From VAXT01 sp963698015 (lineage in GTDB: Bacteria > Actinomycetota > Thermoleophilia > Gaiellales > Gaiellaceae), in assembly GCA_963698015.1 (NCBI GenBank), contig OY969109.1, forward strand, positions 186,001 to 250,000: a stretch of 64,000 nucleotides of DNA. Reading direction: 5' to 3'. The notes beneath the pieces were generated by a model. The model was not told the DNA's origin, ran no database searches, and worked only from the letters and a program-made list of their open reading frames with translations. Positions 24,108 through 31,626 of the stretch are shown here, one piece after another; the stretch's first letter is position 1; the number at the start of each line of letters is the position of its first letter. The position numbers and the translations under genes were made by a program.

Positions 24108-24509
24108 GTGGTCGAGACTGCGGATGCGGCGGTCGCCGAGGCTCGCGCTGAAGAAGCGGAAGCCGTCTGCGAGTTGCACCGTCTGAACGCGCACTACATC
24201 CAGGCGTTCGTCGAGTCCGACGTCGCGTGGTACGACGAGCACCTGAGCGCAGAGTTCACGTGCTCGCTCGCCGACGGGAGGCGCATCGGCAAGGCGGAGT
24301 TCCTGGAGCGGGTCGCGGCCGGGCCGGGCGTGACGGACGTGACCTACGACGAGGTCGACGTCCAGCCGCTCGGCGAGGTGGCGCTCGTCCACGGCGTCAC
24401 GCACTACGTGCGCGGCGGCAGCCCGGCCTCGACGCGCTACACCGATGTCTGGCGCTACCAGCGAGGCCGTTGGCTGGCCGTCGCGGCCCAGCTGACGGCG
24501 GTCGTCTGA
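24108..24509 (+). CDS. SnoaL-like/NTF2-fold protein (DUF4440 type)
   Basis: About 133 residues with the NTF2-fold pattern LNAHYIQAFVESDVAWYDEH, GRRIGKAEFLERVAAG, and ending TDVWRYQRGRWLAVAAQLT, typical of DUF4440/SnoaL-like proteins. GTG 24108 is preferred; ATG 24048 in the same frame lies inside the palindrome and its extension looks non-coding. Members are small-ligand binders or isomerases; the substrate is unknown. Confidence 0.8.
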   Translation: MVETADAAVAEARAEEAEAVCELHRLNAHYIQAFVESDVAWYDEHLSAEFTCSLADGRRIGKAEFLERVAAGPGVTDVTYDEVDVQPLGEVALVHGVTHYVRGGSPASTRYTDVWRYQRGRWLAVAAQLTAVV

Positions 24510-24510
24510 G

Positions 24511-24909
24511 CTAGCCCTCGGAGAGGCTCTGCGCGACCTCCCAGACATGGCCGTCGGGGTCGGTGAACGCCGCGGTGCGCATCCCCCACTCCCGGTCGAT
24601 CGGGCCGTTGAGCAACTCGACGCCGCGGCTCGCCAGCTCCTGGCAGACCGCGTTCGCGTCCTCGACCCAGATCGTGAACTGGGAGCGCGCCCCCGCGTCG
24701 GACCTGCCGACCGTCGCGGGCGCGATCAGCTCGTGAGCGGCCGGTGCCGCGAGCAGGTTGACGATCGTGTTCTCGAACTGGAACGCCGCCGAGCTCTCGT
24801 CCTCGAAGATCACGGGCACCTCGAAGACCTTCTCGTAGAACGCCTTCGACCGCTGCGGATCCTCGACGAACAGGGTGATCGCACCGACGCTCTTCAGCGA
24901 CTCGCCCAC
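24511..24909 (-). CDS. Glyoxalase/VOC-family protein
   Basis: A 132-residue single VOC domain: GAITLFVEDPQRSKAFYEKV at the start, FTIWVEDANAVCQELASRG in the middle, and FTDPDGHVWEVAQ at the end. GTG 24909 is chosen for its AGGAG with 6-nt spacing. The family covers glyoxalases, dioxygenases and drug-binding proteins; the substrate is unknown. It converges with the NTF2-fold gene, one base apart. Confidence 0.88.
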   Translation of the reverse strand: MGESLKSVGAITLFVEDPQRSKAFYEKVFEVPVIFEDESSAAFQFENTIVNLLAAPAAHELIAPATVGRSDAGARSQFTIWVEDANAVCQELASRGVELLNGPIDREWGMRTAAFTDPDGHVWEVAQSLSEG

Positions 24910-24979
24910 TTCGCACTCCTCTCGCTCGCGTGACTGGTCCCTGATCAGACCGCCGCCGCGCCGGGAACTCATCGGCGGG

Positions 24980-25375
24980 CTAGGCCGTCGCGTGCTCCTC
25001 GAACTGGGGCAGGTCGTCGGTGATCTCGAACCACGGCGCCTTCGAGCCGACGAAGATGTGCTTCGTCGGCCGCATGCCCGGCTCGTCGACGAGCGAGCCC
25101 ATCGCCACGTGCACGAACTCTCCGTCGCGCACGACCGAATAGAGGAGCGAGCCGCAGTTCGCGCAGCGCGTGTCGTTCAGCATCTCATCGCCGTTGACGA
25201 GCAGCGCATCGCCGCCCGTCAGCACCTCGAGCTTGTCCCGCTCGATCCCGGCGAACGGCTTGAACGCCGACCCTGTCGCCGCGCGGCAGTGCGAGCAGTG
25301 GCAGTTGGACGCGTACAGGAACTCGTCGGCCACGTGGTAGTGGACCGCCCCGCAATCGCACTTTCCGTTGAGCAT
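24980..25375 (-). CDS. GFA-family (glutathione-dependent formaldehyde-activating-like) protein
   Basis: A 131-residue zinc protein with the GFA pattern GKCDCGAVHYHV, SNCHCSHCRAATGSAF, and DTRCANCGSLLYS. These cysteines bind two zinc ions. Family members are implicated in adding formaldehyde to thiols, but most homologues have unproven roles. Confidence 0.9.
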   Translation of the reverse strand: MLNGKCDCGAVHYHVADEFLYASNCHCSHCRAATGSAFKPFAGIERDKLEVLTGGDALLVNGDEMLNDTRCANCGSLLYSVVRDGEFVHVAMGSLVDEPGMRPTKHIFVGSKAPWFEITDDLPQFEEHATA

Positions 25376-25444
25376 TTCGGACGCCACGGTACCCGTTGTC
25401 TCGTAAGCTGCGGGTGTCGTTCTCATCGACTGGAAGGAGGCGAC

Positions 25445-25876
25445 GTGAACCGCGTATCGGAGATCCTCGGCGACAAGGGCGGCGGGGTGCTCGAGATCGA
25501 GGCGGACGCTCCCGTCCTCGAGGCCGTGAGACAGATGGTCGACGCGAACGTCGGGTCGCTGCTCGTGAAGCAGGACGGCAAGATCGCGGGCATCGTGTCC
25601 GAACGGGACTATCTGCGCCGCGTGGCGCGCGACGGACCGACGGGCGACGAGGTGACCGTTGGCGAGATCATGTCCTCGCCGCTGATCGTCGTCAGCCCCG
25701 AGACGTCGATCGACGAGTGCATGGCGCTGATGACCGACCGGCGCATCCGCCACGTACCGGTCGTCGAGGGCGGCGACGTGGTCGGGATCGTCTCCATCGG
25801 CGACGTCGTCAAGTTCAAGTCGAAGCAGCAGAGCTTCGAGATCCGGTACCTGACCGACTACATCACCGCGGGCTGA
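25445..25876 (+). CDS. Tandem CBS-domain protein
   Basis: A 143-residue protein made of two CBS domains (residues about 8-62 and 72-130: IVSERDYLRR and HVPVVEGGDVVGIVSIGDVV). GTG 25445 follows AAGGAGG. CBS pairs bind adenosine nucleotides and act as regulators. Its stop TGA overlaps a CTG that is the probable start of the next gene. Confidence 0.92.
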   Translation: MNRVSEILGDKGGGVLEIEADAPVLEAVRQMVDANVGSLLVKQDGKIAGIVSERDYLRRVARDGPTGDEVTVGEIMSSPLIVVSPETSIDECMALMTDRRIRHVPVVEGGDVVGIVSIGDVVKFKSKQQSFEIRYLTDYITAG

Positions 25877-26619
25877 CCGAGACGCTGACAGATGCGCGGC
25901 GCGCCCTCTTCGGCGGGCTGATCGACCACGCGCCGACGTTTCCGCCCGAGGAGTTGCCGCTCGACGAAGGGCTCGCCGAGCATCGCCGCGTGCGCGCGGG
26001 CGAGACCGGCTGGATCGTGAATCGCTTCGTTTGCCCGGCCTCGAAGCTCGCCCAGCTCGGTGACGAGCCGCTGCGGCTCTCGGTCGTGCTCGACACCGGC
26101 GAGCTTCCTCCGGCCGACCCGAGGATCGAGGCCGTCGAGGCGGCCGGGATCGACCCCGAGGTGCTCTTCGACGCCGCGCCGGAGGTCTACTGCGAACTGC
26201 CGCTTCGAGACGACGTCTCGTTCCGGATCCTCCAGCTGGGCGAGCTCGGCCTGCGGGCGAAGGCTCGCTGCGGCGGCTCCGTCCTGCCGAGTGTGCCCGC
26301 GCTCGCCGAGCTCGTGCAGGCGTGCCGCCGGCTCGAGGTCCCGTTCAAGGCCACGGCCGGCCTCCACCAGCCGCTTCGCCACGGCAACGAGCACGGCTTC
26401 CTGAACCTCCTCGCGGCGGCCCTCTTCGGCGACGAGGAGGAGGCGCTCGCGGACGAGGATCCAGAGTCGTTCGCGGTCTCCGCGGAGTCGTTCCGCTGGA
26501 GCGAGCGGACCGCGGGCGCCCACGAGATCGCCGAGTCGCGTGAGCTCTTCGTCAGCTTCGGAAGCTGCAGCGCGCAGGAGCCGATCGACGGCCTCCGGGC
26601 GCTCGACCTGCTGCCCTGA
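25873..26619 (+). CDS. Conserved hypothetical protein with probable CTG start
   Basis: About 248 residues. The coding signal starts LTETLTDARRALFGGLIDHA PTFPPEELPL, directly after the CBS stop, yet no ATG, GTG or TTG precedes it in frame within the plausible region. CTG 25873 overlapping the stop (CTGA) is the best candidate, giving coupled translation. The protein has no membrane segment; motifs such as VNRFVCPASKL and KATAGLHQPLRHGNEHGF stand out and the latter could be part of an active site. No family was recognised with confidence. Confidence 0.7.
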   Translation: MTETLTDARRALFGGLIDHAPTFPPEELPLDEGLAEHRRVRAGETGWIVNRFVCPASKLAQLGDEPLRLSVVLDTGELPPADPRIEAVEAAGIDPEVLFDAAPEVYCELPLRDDVSFRILQLGELGLRAKARCGGSVLPSVPALAELVQACRRLEVPFKATAGLHQPLRHGNEHGFLNLLAAALFGDEEEALADEDPESFAVSAESFRWSERTAGAHEIAESRELFVSFGSCSAQEPIDGLRALDLLP

Positions 26620-26623
26620 GACC

Positions 26624-27556
26624 GTGCTCGTCCTTTCCCGCGCCGAGGTCCGCCGCCTGCTCGATCTCGAGCAGCTGCTCGACGCGCTCGAGCGCGTGTT
26701 CGTCGAGCTCAGCGCCGGGCGCGCGTCCGTTCCACCCCGCATCGCGGCGCGGACGGAGCGAGGCCTGCTCGCGGCGATGCCCGGCTACGCGGACGGGATC
26801 CTCGAGACGAAGCTCGTCTCGGTGTTCGCGGGGAACCACGAGGTCGGTCTGCCCAGTCACCAGGCGACGATCGCGCTCTTCGACGACCGGACCGGAAGGC
26901 CGCTCGCGCTCATGGACGGGACCGAGATCACCGCCGTGCGGACCGGCGCCGCCTCGGCGGTCGCCACGCGCGCGCTCGCCCGGCCGGACGCGCGTGTGCT
27001 GGCCGTTCTCGGCGCCGGCGTGCAGGGGCGCTCGCACGTCGACGCCGCGACCCGCGTGCGGCAGTTCGACGAGGTGCGCATTGCGAGCCGGAACGTCGAC
27101 CAAGCCCGGGCGCTCGCGGCCGAGGTTGACGGTACTGCGTATGCCTCGTTCGAGGAGGCCGTCGACGGCGCGGACGTCGTCTGTGCCTGCACCGATGCGG
27201 GTCAGCCGATCTTCCCGGCCGACTGGCTCGCGCCGGGCATGCACGTGACCTCGGTCGGGGCGTCCCGCGACGGGCCCGAGCTCGATCCGGAGATCATGAG
27301 CCGCGGGCTCCTCGCCGTCGAGTCGCGCGTCGCCTTCGAGCCGTATCCCGCCGGTGCACACGAGCTCCAGGGGCTCGATCCGAGCGCCGCCGTCGAGCTG
27401 GGCGAGATCCTCGCCGGCACGCGCGAGGGGCGCACCTCCCCCGGCCAGATCACGGTCTACAAGTCCATGGGCCACGCGGTCGAGGATGCAGCCGCCGCCG
27501 GGCTCGTCTACCGGCGCGCGCTCGAAGAAGGATCCGGCACGGAGGTCGAGCTGTGA
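26624..27556 (+). CDS. Ornithine cyclodeaminase / mu-crystallin family protein
   Basis: A 310-residue NAD(P)-dependent protein: N-terminal dimerisation strands, LMDGTEITAVRTGAASAVAT (substrate site), the Rossmann motif VLAVLGAGVQGRSHVDA, and HVTSVGASRDGPELDPE. Family members deaminate ornithine to proline or reduce cyclic imino acids. The start is GTG 26624, four bases after the preceding stop, and its own stop overlaps the next start (GTGA). The four genes from 25445 to 28491 are probably one operon. Confidence 0.9.
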   Translation: MLVLSRAEVRRLLDLEQLLDALERVFVELSAGRASVPPRIAARTERGLLAAMPGYADGILETKLVSVFAGNHEVGLPSHQATIALFDDRTGRPLALMDGTEITAVRTGAASAVATRALARPDARVLAVLGAGVQGRSHVDAATRVRQFDEVRIASRNVDQARALAAEVDGTAYASFEEAVDGADVVCACTDAGQPIFPADWLAPGMHVTSVGASRDGPELDPEIMSRGLLAVESRVAFEPYPAGAHELQGLDPSAAVELGEILAGTREGRTSPGQITVYKSMGHAVEDAAAAGLVYRRALEEGSGTEVEL

Positions 27557-28491
27557 TCGCGCTGAGCGAGATCGAGGCCGCGCGCGACCGCCTCGCCGGC
27601 TCGATCGTCCGCACTCCGCTCGTACGCCTCGAGCTCGAGGATGCTTCGGCGGAGATCTACCTCAAGCTCGAGAACCTCCAGCCGATCGGCTCCTTCAAGC
27701 TGCGCGGCGCGGGGAACGCGCTCCTACTCGCCTCACCGGAAGAGCTCGAGCACGGCGTGTGGACCGCGAGCGCCGGCAACATGGCCCAGGGCGTCGCCTG
27801 GTGGGCCCGCAAGCTCCGCGTGCGCTGCACGGTCGTCCTTCCGGACACGGCCCCGGAAACCAAGGTCGAGGCGATCAGGCGGCTGGGCGGAGAGATGATC
27901 GCAGTCACGTTCGACGAGTGGCACGAAGTCTTCCGCACACGCGAGTTCGAGGGTCTCGACGGCCTTCACGTGCACGCCTTCAGTGACGAAGCGGTCATGG
28001 CCGGGAACGGCACGATCGGGCTCGAGATCGTCGAGGACCTGCCCGACGTCGACGCCGTCGTCGCGCCCTACGGCGGAGGCGGGCTCTCCTGCGGAATCGC
28101 CTCAGCGCTGAGCGCGGCCGCCCCGTCCTGCAAGGTCTTCGCCGCGGAGGTGGCGACGGCCGCTCCGCTCGCCCCCTCGATCGAAGCGGGTCAACCCGTC
28201 AAGGTCGAGTACACGCCGAGCTTCGTCGACGGGATCGGCTCGCCCGAGGTCTTCCCCGAGATGTTCGAGCTGGCGCGCGAGCTCCTGGCCGGCTCGCTCG
28301 TCGCCGAGCTCGAGGAGGTCGAGGACGCGGTCCGGTTGCTCGCCGGGCGGGCCCGCGTCGTCGCCGAGGGCGCGGGCGCGACGGCGCTCGCAGTCGCCCT
28401 CTCCGGAGCGCCGGGCACCGGCAAGGTCGTGTGCGTTGTCTCGGGTGGGAACATCGACTCGGCGACGCTGGCCGCGATCCTCGGCGGCTGA
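27553..28491 (+). CDS. Threonine dehydratase / serine racemase-like PLP enzyme
   Basis: A 312-residue fold-type II PLP enzyme with LKLENLQPIGSFKLRGA (PLP lysine in SFKLRGA), ASAGNMAQGVAW, the phosphate-binding loop YGGGGLSCGIA, and SGGNIDS at the end. It lacks the C-terminal regulatory domain of biosynthetic IlvA, so it fits catabolic threonine/serine dehydratases or racemases. Coupling to the ornithine cyclodeaminase-like gene recalls ectoine or hydroxy-amino-acid breakdown clusters, but the substrate is undetermined. Confidence 0.88.
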   Translation: MIALSEIEAARDRLAGSIVRTPLVRLELEDASAEIYLKLENLQPIGSFKLRGAGNALLLASPEELEHGVWTASAGNMAQGVAWWARKLRVRCTVVLPDTAPETKVEAIRRLGGEMIAVTFDEWHEVFRTREFEGLDGLHVHAFSDEAVMAGNGTIGLEIVEDLPDVDAVVAPYGGGGLSCGIASALSAAAPSCKVFAAEVATAAPLAPSIEAGQPVKVEYTPSFVDGIGSPEVFPEMFELARELLAGSLVAELEEVEDAVRLLAGRARVVAEGAGATALAVALSGAPGTGKVVCVVSGGNIDSATLAAILGG

Positions 28492-28495
28492 CCTC

Positions 28496-28930
28496 TCACT
28501 CGCCGAGCGACACGTGCACGCGCTCGCCGGCGAACAGCCTCTGCACCGGATCCCAGGGAAAGAAGATGACGACCCGGAACTCGACGCGCTCGCCCGACGC
28601 CTCGTACTCGAGCCAGTCCTGCTCGTGCGTGCCGCTCACGTCAGCCGCCTCGCAGACCCCCTGCGGGCCGAGCACGATGTCCGTCAGCCGGAAGTCGATG
28701 TCCGGGAACGCGCCGAGCAGCCCGGTGTAGAAGCGCGACGCACCCTCGTGGCCGTGCCAGACGTGCTCGGTCCCGACGATCTCGTAGACGCAGTCCTCCG
28801 TCAGCGTGGACAGGAGCCCGGGCAGGTCGCGCCGCTCCTCGGCCTGCGAATGCTGCTTCCAGAGCTCGCGAACGGCTTCGTACTCGGAGGGGTCGACCCG
28901 GCGACGGAGCAGGTCGCGAACGTCGCTCAT
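28496..28930 (-). CDS. SnoaL-like ester-cyclase-fold protein
   Basis: A 144-residue NTF2-fold protein with VRELWKQHSQAEERRDLPGL, VWHGHEGASRFYTGLLGAFP and DIDFRLTDIV, typical of the SnoaL-like ester cyclase family. It is probably a small cytoplasmic enzyme or ligand-binding protein of unknown substrate. It is divergent from the HTH-like gene at 28951 and converges with the PLP enzyme gene. Confidence 0.82.
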   Translation of the reverse strand: MSDVRDLLRRRVDPSEYEAVRELWKQHSQAEERRDLPGLLSTLTEDCVYEIVGTEHVWHGHEGASRFYTGLLGAFPDIDFRLTDIVLGPQGVCEAADVSGTHEQDWLEYEASGERVEFRVVIFFPWDPVQRLFAGERVHVSLGE

Positions 28931-28950
28931 CGCGGGGTAGGCTCCCGCTC

Positions 28951-29304
28951 GTGGCCACGCGACTCGCCGACGACACGCTCTCCGCCTCGTGGCTCGCGTC
29001 CCGGTTCGCGATCGAGCCGTTCAAGCTCGAGGCGATGCGCCGCGACGGCGAGGTGATCGCCTTCCGGCCGGCCGGCGCCCGCGAGCACTACTACCCGCTC
29101 TGGCAGTTCGACGACGAAGGGCATCCGCTCCCCGTCGTCCGGCGCCTGGTCGTCGAGGCGCGCGGGCGCGGGCTCAGCGGCAACCGGCTGTACGAGATCC
29201 TGTCGGCGCGTGCGGGCCTCGGCGGCGACCGACGGCTCGCCGACTCGCTGCGGGATGGACGTGCCGACCACGTGCTCGACGCGATCCGCGCCGCTCGTCC
29301 CTAG
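28951..29304 (+). CDS. Putative DNA-binding protein (MbcA/Xre antitoxin-like C-terminus)
   Basis: A 117-residue protein from GTG 28951 with a helix-turn-helix-like N-terminal half (SASWLASRFAIEPFKLEAMR) and the pattern YYPLWQFDDEGHPLPVVRRL followed by LADSLRDGRADHVLDAIRAA. This resembles the C-terminal part of Xre/MbcA/ParS-type antitoxins. No RES-domain toxin is adjacent, so a toxin-antitoxin role is not supported here. Confidence 0.6.
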   Translation: MATRLADDTLSASWLASRFAIEPFKLEAMRRDGEVIAFRPAGAREHYYPLWQFDDEGHPLPVVRRLVVEARGRGLSGNRLYEILSARAGLGGDRRLADSLRDGRADHVLDAIRAARP

Positions 29305-29353
29305 CGGCGTTTGTATCTGACGAAGGGCGTCTCGACCGGTCATTTCCGACGGA

Positions 29354-29402
29354 TGGGCGAGCCGAGCTCGCCCACCCTGAGGTCGGCGTCGCAAGCGACG
29401 CC
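29354..29402. terminator. Two adjacent hairpins between convergent genes
   Basis: TGGGCGAGC (29354-29362) pairs with GCTCGCCCA (29366-29374), and GGCGTCGC (29385-29392) with GCGACGCC (29395-29402). The second touches the stop codon of the leftward gene. Together they are a plausible bidirectional terminator. Confidence 0.6.
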
Positions 29403-30397
29403 TAAGCGTCCTCGCGCCGGTGTGCTCCGGCCAGCTCCTCGAGCGCTGACGGCTCGATGTCGTCGGCGCTGGCGCAGACGACCTTCGCGGGCGTGACCGC
29501 ACGCAGCGTTGCCGTCCGGCGGCCGCCCTCGAGGAGCGCCCGCGCTCCGAGAACCGCGCCGGGCCCGACCTCCGCGATCGTTTCCCCATCGACCTCGACG
29601 GCGAGGATTCCGTCGAGCAGGAGATAGATGCCGTCGCCGGTCTCGCCCTGCTCGGTGAGCGTCTCGTCGACGGCGAGCTGCCTCGACTTCGACGTCGCAT
29701 CACTCCGCATGATCGTCTTCGAGAGCTGTCGCTCGAGCGCGGACTCGACGTCGCTGACGAACGCCTCGGAATCCTCGGCGCCCCACGGCGTGTTGTCGCC
29801 GTGGGACTCGCGGTACCACTGCTCGAAGTCGATCGTCCCCGACTTCTGCACGAGCTTGCCTTCCTTGTCGTAGACCCAGTGGCGCGGGAACGGGCTTGCT
29901 CCGGCGAGCTTGTGCTCCGACGAGCCGTCGGCCTTGATCGTCAGCGCCAGTGTCGTCCAGGCGATCGCCGAGTTGATCCGGAAGAACGGCTTGCCCCGAA
30001 CGCGACGCGGAGCCGGCGCACCCGTCCGTCCGCCGGCGGTCTGCTTGAAGCGCACCCAGCCGTCGCCGACCTCGGGCTCGCTCTGGATCGTGGGGAGCGC
30101 GACGGCGGCCACGCTCAGCTCCTTCGGGCCGACCTTCAGCCGCGTGACGCCGAGATGGCCCGTCCCGAGGTGGCCCGAGTCGGTGATCGAGCCGTCGTCC
30201 GCGACCTCGATGAACGCGCGCAGCTCGTTGGCCTCACGGAACGCGTCCGCTTCACGCATCGCGTCGAGGTCCTCGATCACGTCCGGCGGCGGGTCGTCGT
30301 AATGGGCGACGCCCATCGTGAACGGGATCTTCGGGAGGCCCTCCACGGCCTCGGACGGGATCCAGGAGATCGCGGTGACGGATGACTCGATGCGCAC
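29402..30397 (-). CDS. Protein with C-terminal cyclic-nucleotide-binding domain
   Basis: A 331-residue protein. The last 90 residues form a cNMP-binding beta-barrel (VDETLTEQGETGDGIYLLLD, VDGETIAEVGPGAVLGARAL, GGRRTATLRAV). The N-terminal 220 residues have no recognised domain but include FTMGVAHYDDPPPDVIEDL and WVRFKQTAGGRTG. No DNA-binding domain or membrane helix is seen, so it is not a CRP-type regulator; it may be an enzyme or adaptor gated by a nucleotide. Confidence 0.8.
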   Translation of the reverse strand: MRIESSVTAISWIPSEAVEGLPKIPFTMGVAHYDDPPPDVIEDLDAMREADAFREANELRAFIEVADDGSITDSGHLGTGHLGVTRLKVGPKELSVAAVALPTIQSEPEVGDGWVRFKQTAGGRTGAPAPRRVRGKPFFRINSAIAWTTLALTIKADGSSEHKLAGASPFPRHWVYDKEGKLVQKSGTIDFEQWYRESHGDNTPWGAEDSEAFVSDVESALERQLSKTIMRSDATSKSRQLAVDETLTEQGETGDGIYLLLDGILAVEVDGETIAEVGPGAVLGARALLEGGRRTATLRAVTPAKVVCASADDIEPSALEELAGAHRREDA

Positions 30398-30526
30398 GGT
30401 GCTCCTCTCGTTGCGACGGAAAGCGAACTCGGGGCAAACCTCAGCACATGTCGGGCGATCAGAGCAAGGCCGAGCCGCTCGACCAGCGAGCTCCTCGACT
30501 CTGAACGGTCCGGCGTGCGGCCGTCG

Positions 30527-30967
30527 CTACTTCGTCGGGGCGGGTGTGCCCGGCACGTGGAGCAGGTTCTCGACCTCCTGGACTCCCTGCACCTTCTTCG
30601 TCCGCTTCTCGAGGTCCTTGATCAACTCGGGCTCCTCGACCTCGCCGCGGAGGACGACCTTCCCGTTCTCGGCGTCGACGTTGATCCGACCCTTCGGGAT
30701 GTCCGAGTCGCGGAAGATCTCGGTCTCGACCTTGCGCGCGAGCGTGACGTCGTCCGCCTGGGGCTTGTCCTCTTGCGTCAGGTCTGCGGCCTTGTCCTTG
30801 GCCGCCTGAGCATCGGCCGAGACGGTTTGCCCCATGGACTCGGCTTTGTTCTTCGCGCTGCTGAAGATCCGGTCGCGAACGGCCGCGCGACGACGGCTCC
30901 CATTCTCGGGATCGAAGAAATATGCGAGCAGGGCCCCGAGGCCCATGTACCTGATTCGGCGAAGCAT
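30527..30967 (-). CDS. BON-domain protein with YtxH-like N-terminus
   Basis: A 146-residue protein: an N-terminal hydrophobic anchor (YMGLGALLAYFFDPENGSRR), a helical charged linker (residues 25-75), and a BON domain (VETEIFRDSDIPKGRINVDA, NGKVVLRGEVEEPELIKDLE, VQGVQEVENLL). BON domains bind phospholipid or peptidoglycan-associated surfaces and are linked to stress protection of the envelope. Confidence 0.85.
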   Translation of the reverse strand: MLRRIRYMGLGALLAYFFDPENGSRRRAAVRDRIFSSAKNKAESMGQTVSADAQAAKDKAADLTQEDKPQADDVTLARKVETEIFRDSDIPKGRINVDAENGKVVLRGEVEEPELIKDLEKRTKKVQGVQEVENLLHVPGTPAPTK

Positions 30968-31038
30968 GCGACTCCTCTGACTCGTTGGTAGGTTCGGACT
31001 ACCCTAAACGGCCAGGGTGAAACGGGGTGAGTGGAGTC

Positions 31039-31332
31039 TCAGTCGCCCCAGTCGAAGTCGCGCGAGCGGCCCCAGAGCGTGTCTTCGTCAGCGGCCGGCT
31101 CGGCCTGAGGCGCGAGGCTCGCCACGTGCTCGGACGGGATGGACTCGGTTCCGTCCATCGTCTCCTCGATCCTCGCTTGCTCTTCGGTCTTGAACAGGGG
31201 GTGGTTCTCGAACGGATCGGCGGTCGAGTAGCGCTCGAGCGGCATGTTCTGGTCGAGCTCGGAGTTGCGGCGCTTCAGCTCGAGATGTTCTTGGATGACG
31301 TGCGCAAAGACGGAAGGCGTCTCTACCGGCAT
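31039..31332 (-). CDS. Acidic hypothetical protein
   Basis: A 97-residue acidic protein from ATG 31332 with GGGAGG upstream. It reads MPVETPSVFAHVIQEHLELK, then NMPLERYSTADPFENHPLF and a disordered, Glu/Asp-rich tail ending SRDFDWGD. No membrane segment or known domain is seen. Confidence 0.65.
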   Translation of the reverse strand: MPVETPSVFAHVIQEHLELKRRNSELDQNMPLERYSTADPFENHPLFKTEEQARIEETMDGTESIPSEHVASLAPQAEPAADEDTLWGRSRDFDWGD

Positions 31333-31443
31333 TAATCCTCCCTGGTCGGTAGGTCGCATGTTTACGGGACGGCGGGGGATGATAGCGGGGTCGGCAGAAA
31401 GAAGCGAGGCTAGCCGCCCGGGCGGACGAGTAGGATCCTCTGC

Positions 31444-31626
31444 GTGGCGCGCGCCAACCGCTTGTTTCCCGGCAAGATGGGCCCGATCGGGGTCGCGTTG
31501 GCGGCCTACGACATCTGGCGCCGGATCCCTCCTCGACACCGCAGGATGCTCGTGGCCGAGGCGCGAAGGCACGGTACTCGGGTCGCGAAGGCCGCCGTCG
31601 AACGGCGCCGGCGCAGACGCCACTAG
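31444..31626 (+). CDS. Small basic protein
   Basis: A 60-residue protein from GTG 31444, very rich in Arg/Lys (ARANRLFPGKMGPIGVALAA, YDIWRRIPPRHRRML, ending VERRRRRRH). It could bind nucleic acid or the membrane surface. Its stop overlaps the sucA stop codon on the other strand by 4 bp. The function is unknown. Confidence 0.55.
   Translation: MARANRLFPGKMGPIGVALAAYDIWRRIPPRHRRMLVAEARRHGTRVAKAAVERRRRRRH

Noticed and set aside
28951..29304. Possible toxin-antitoxin antitoxin
   Set aside because: The fold resemblance is partial and no RES-type or other toxin gene is adjacent; the neighbour is an NTF2-fold protein.
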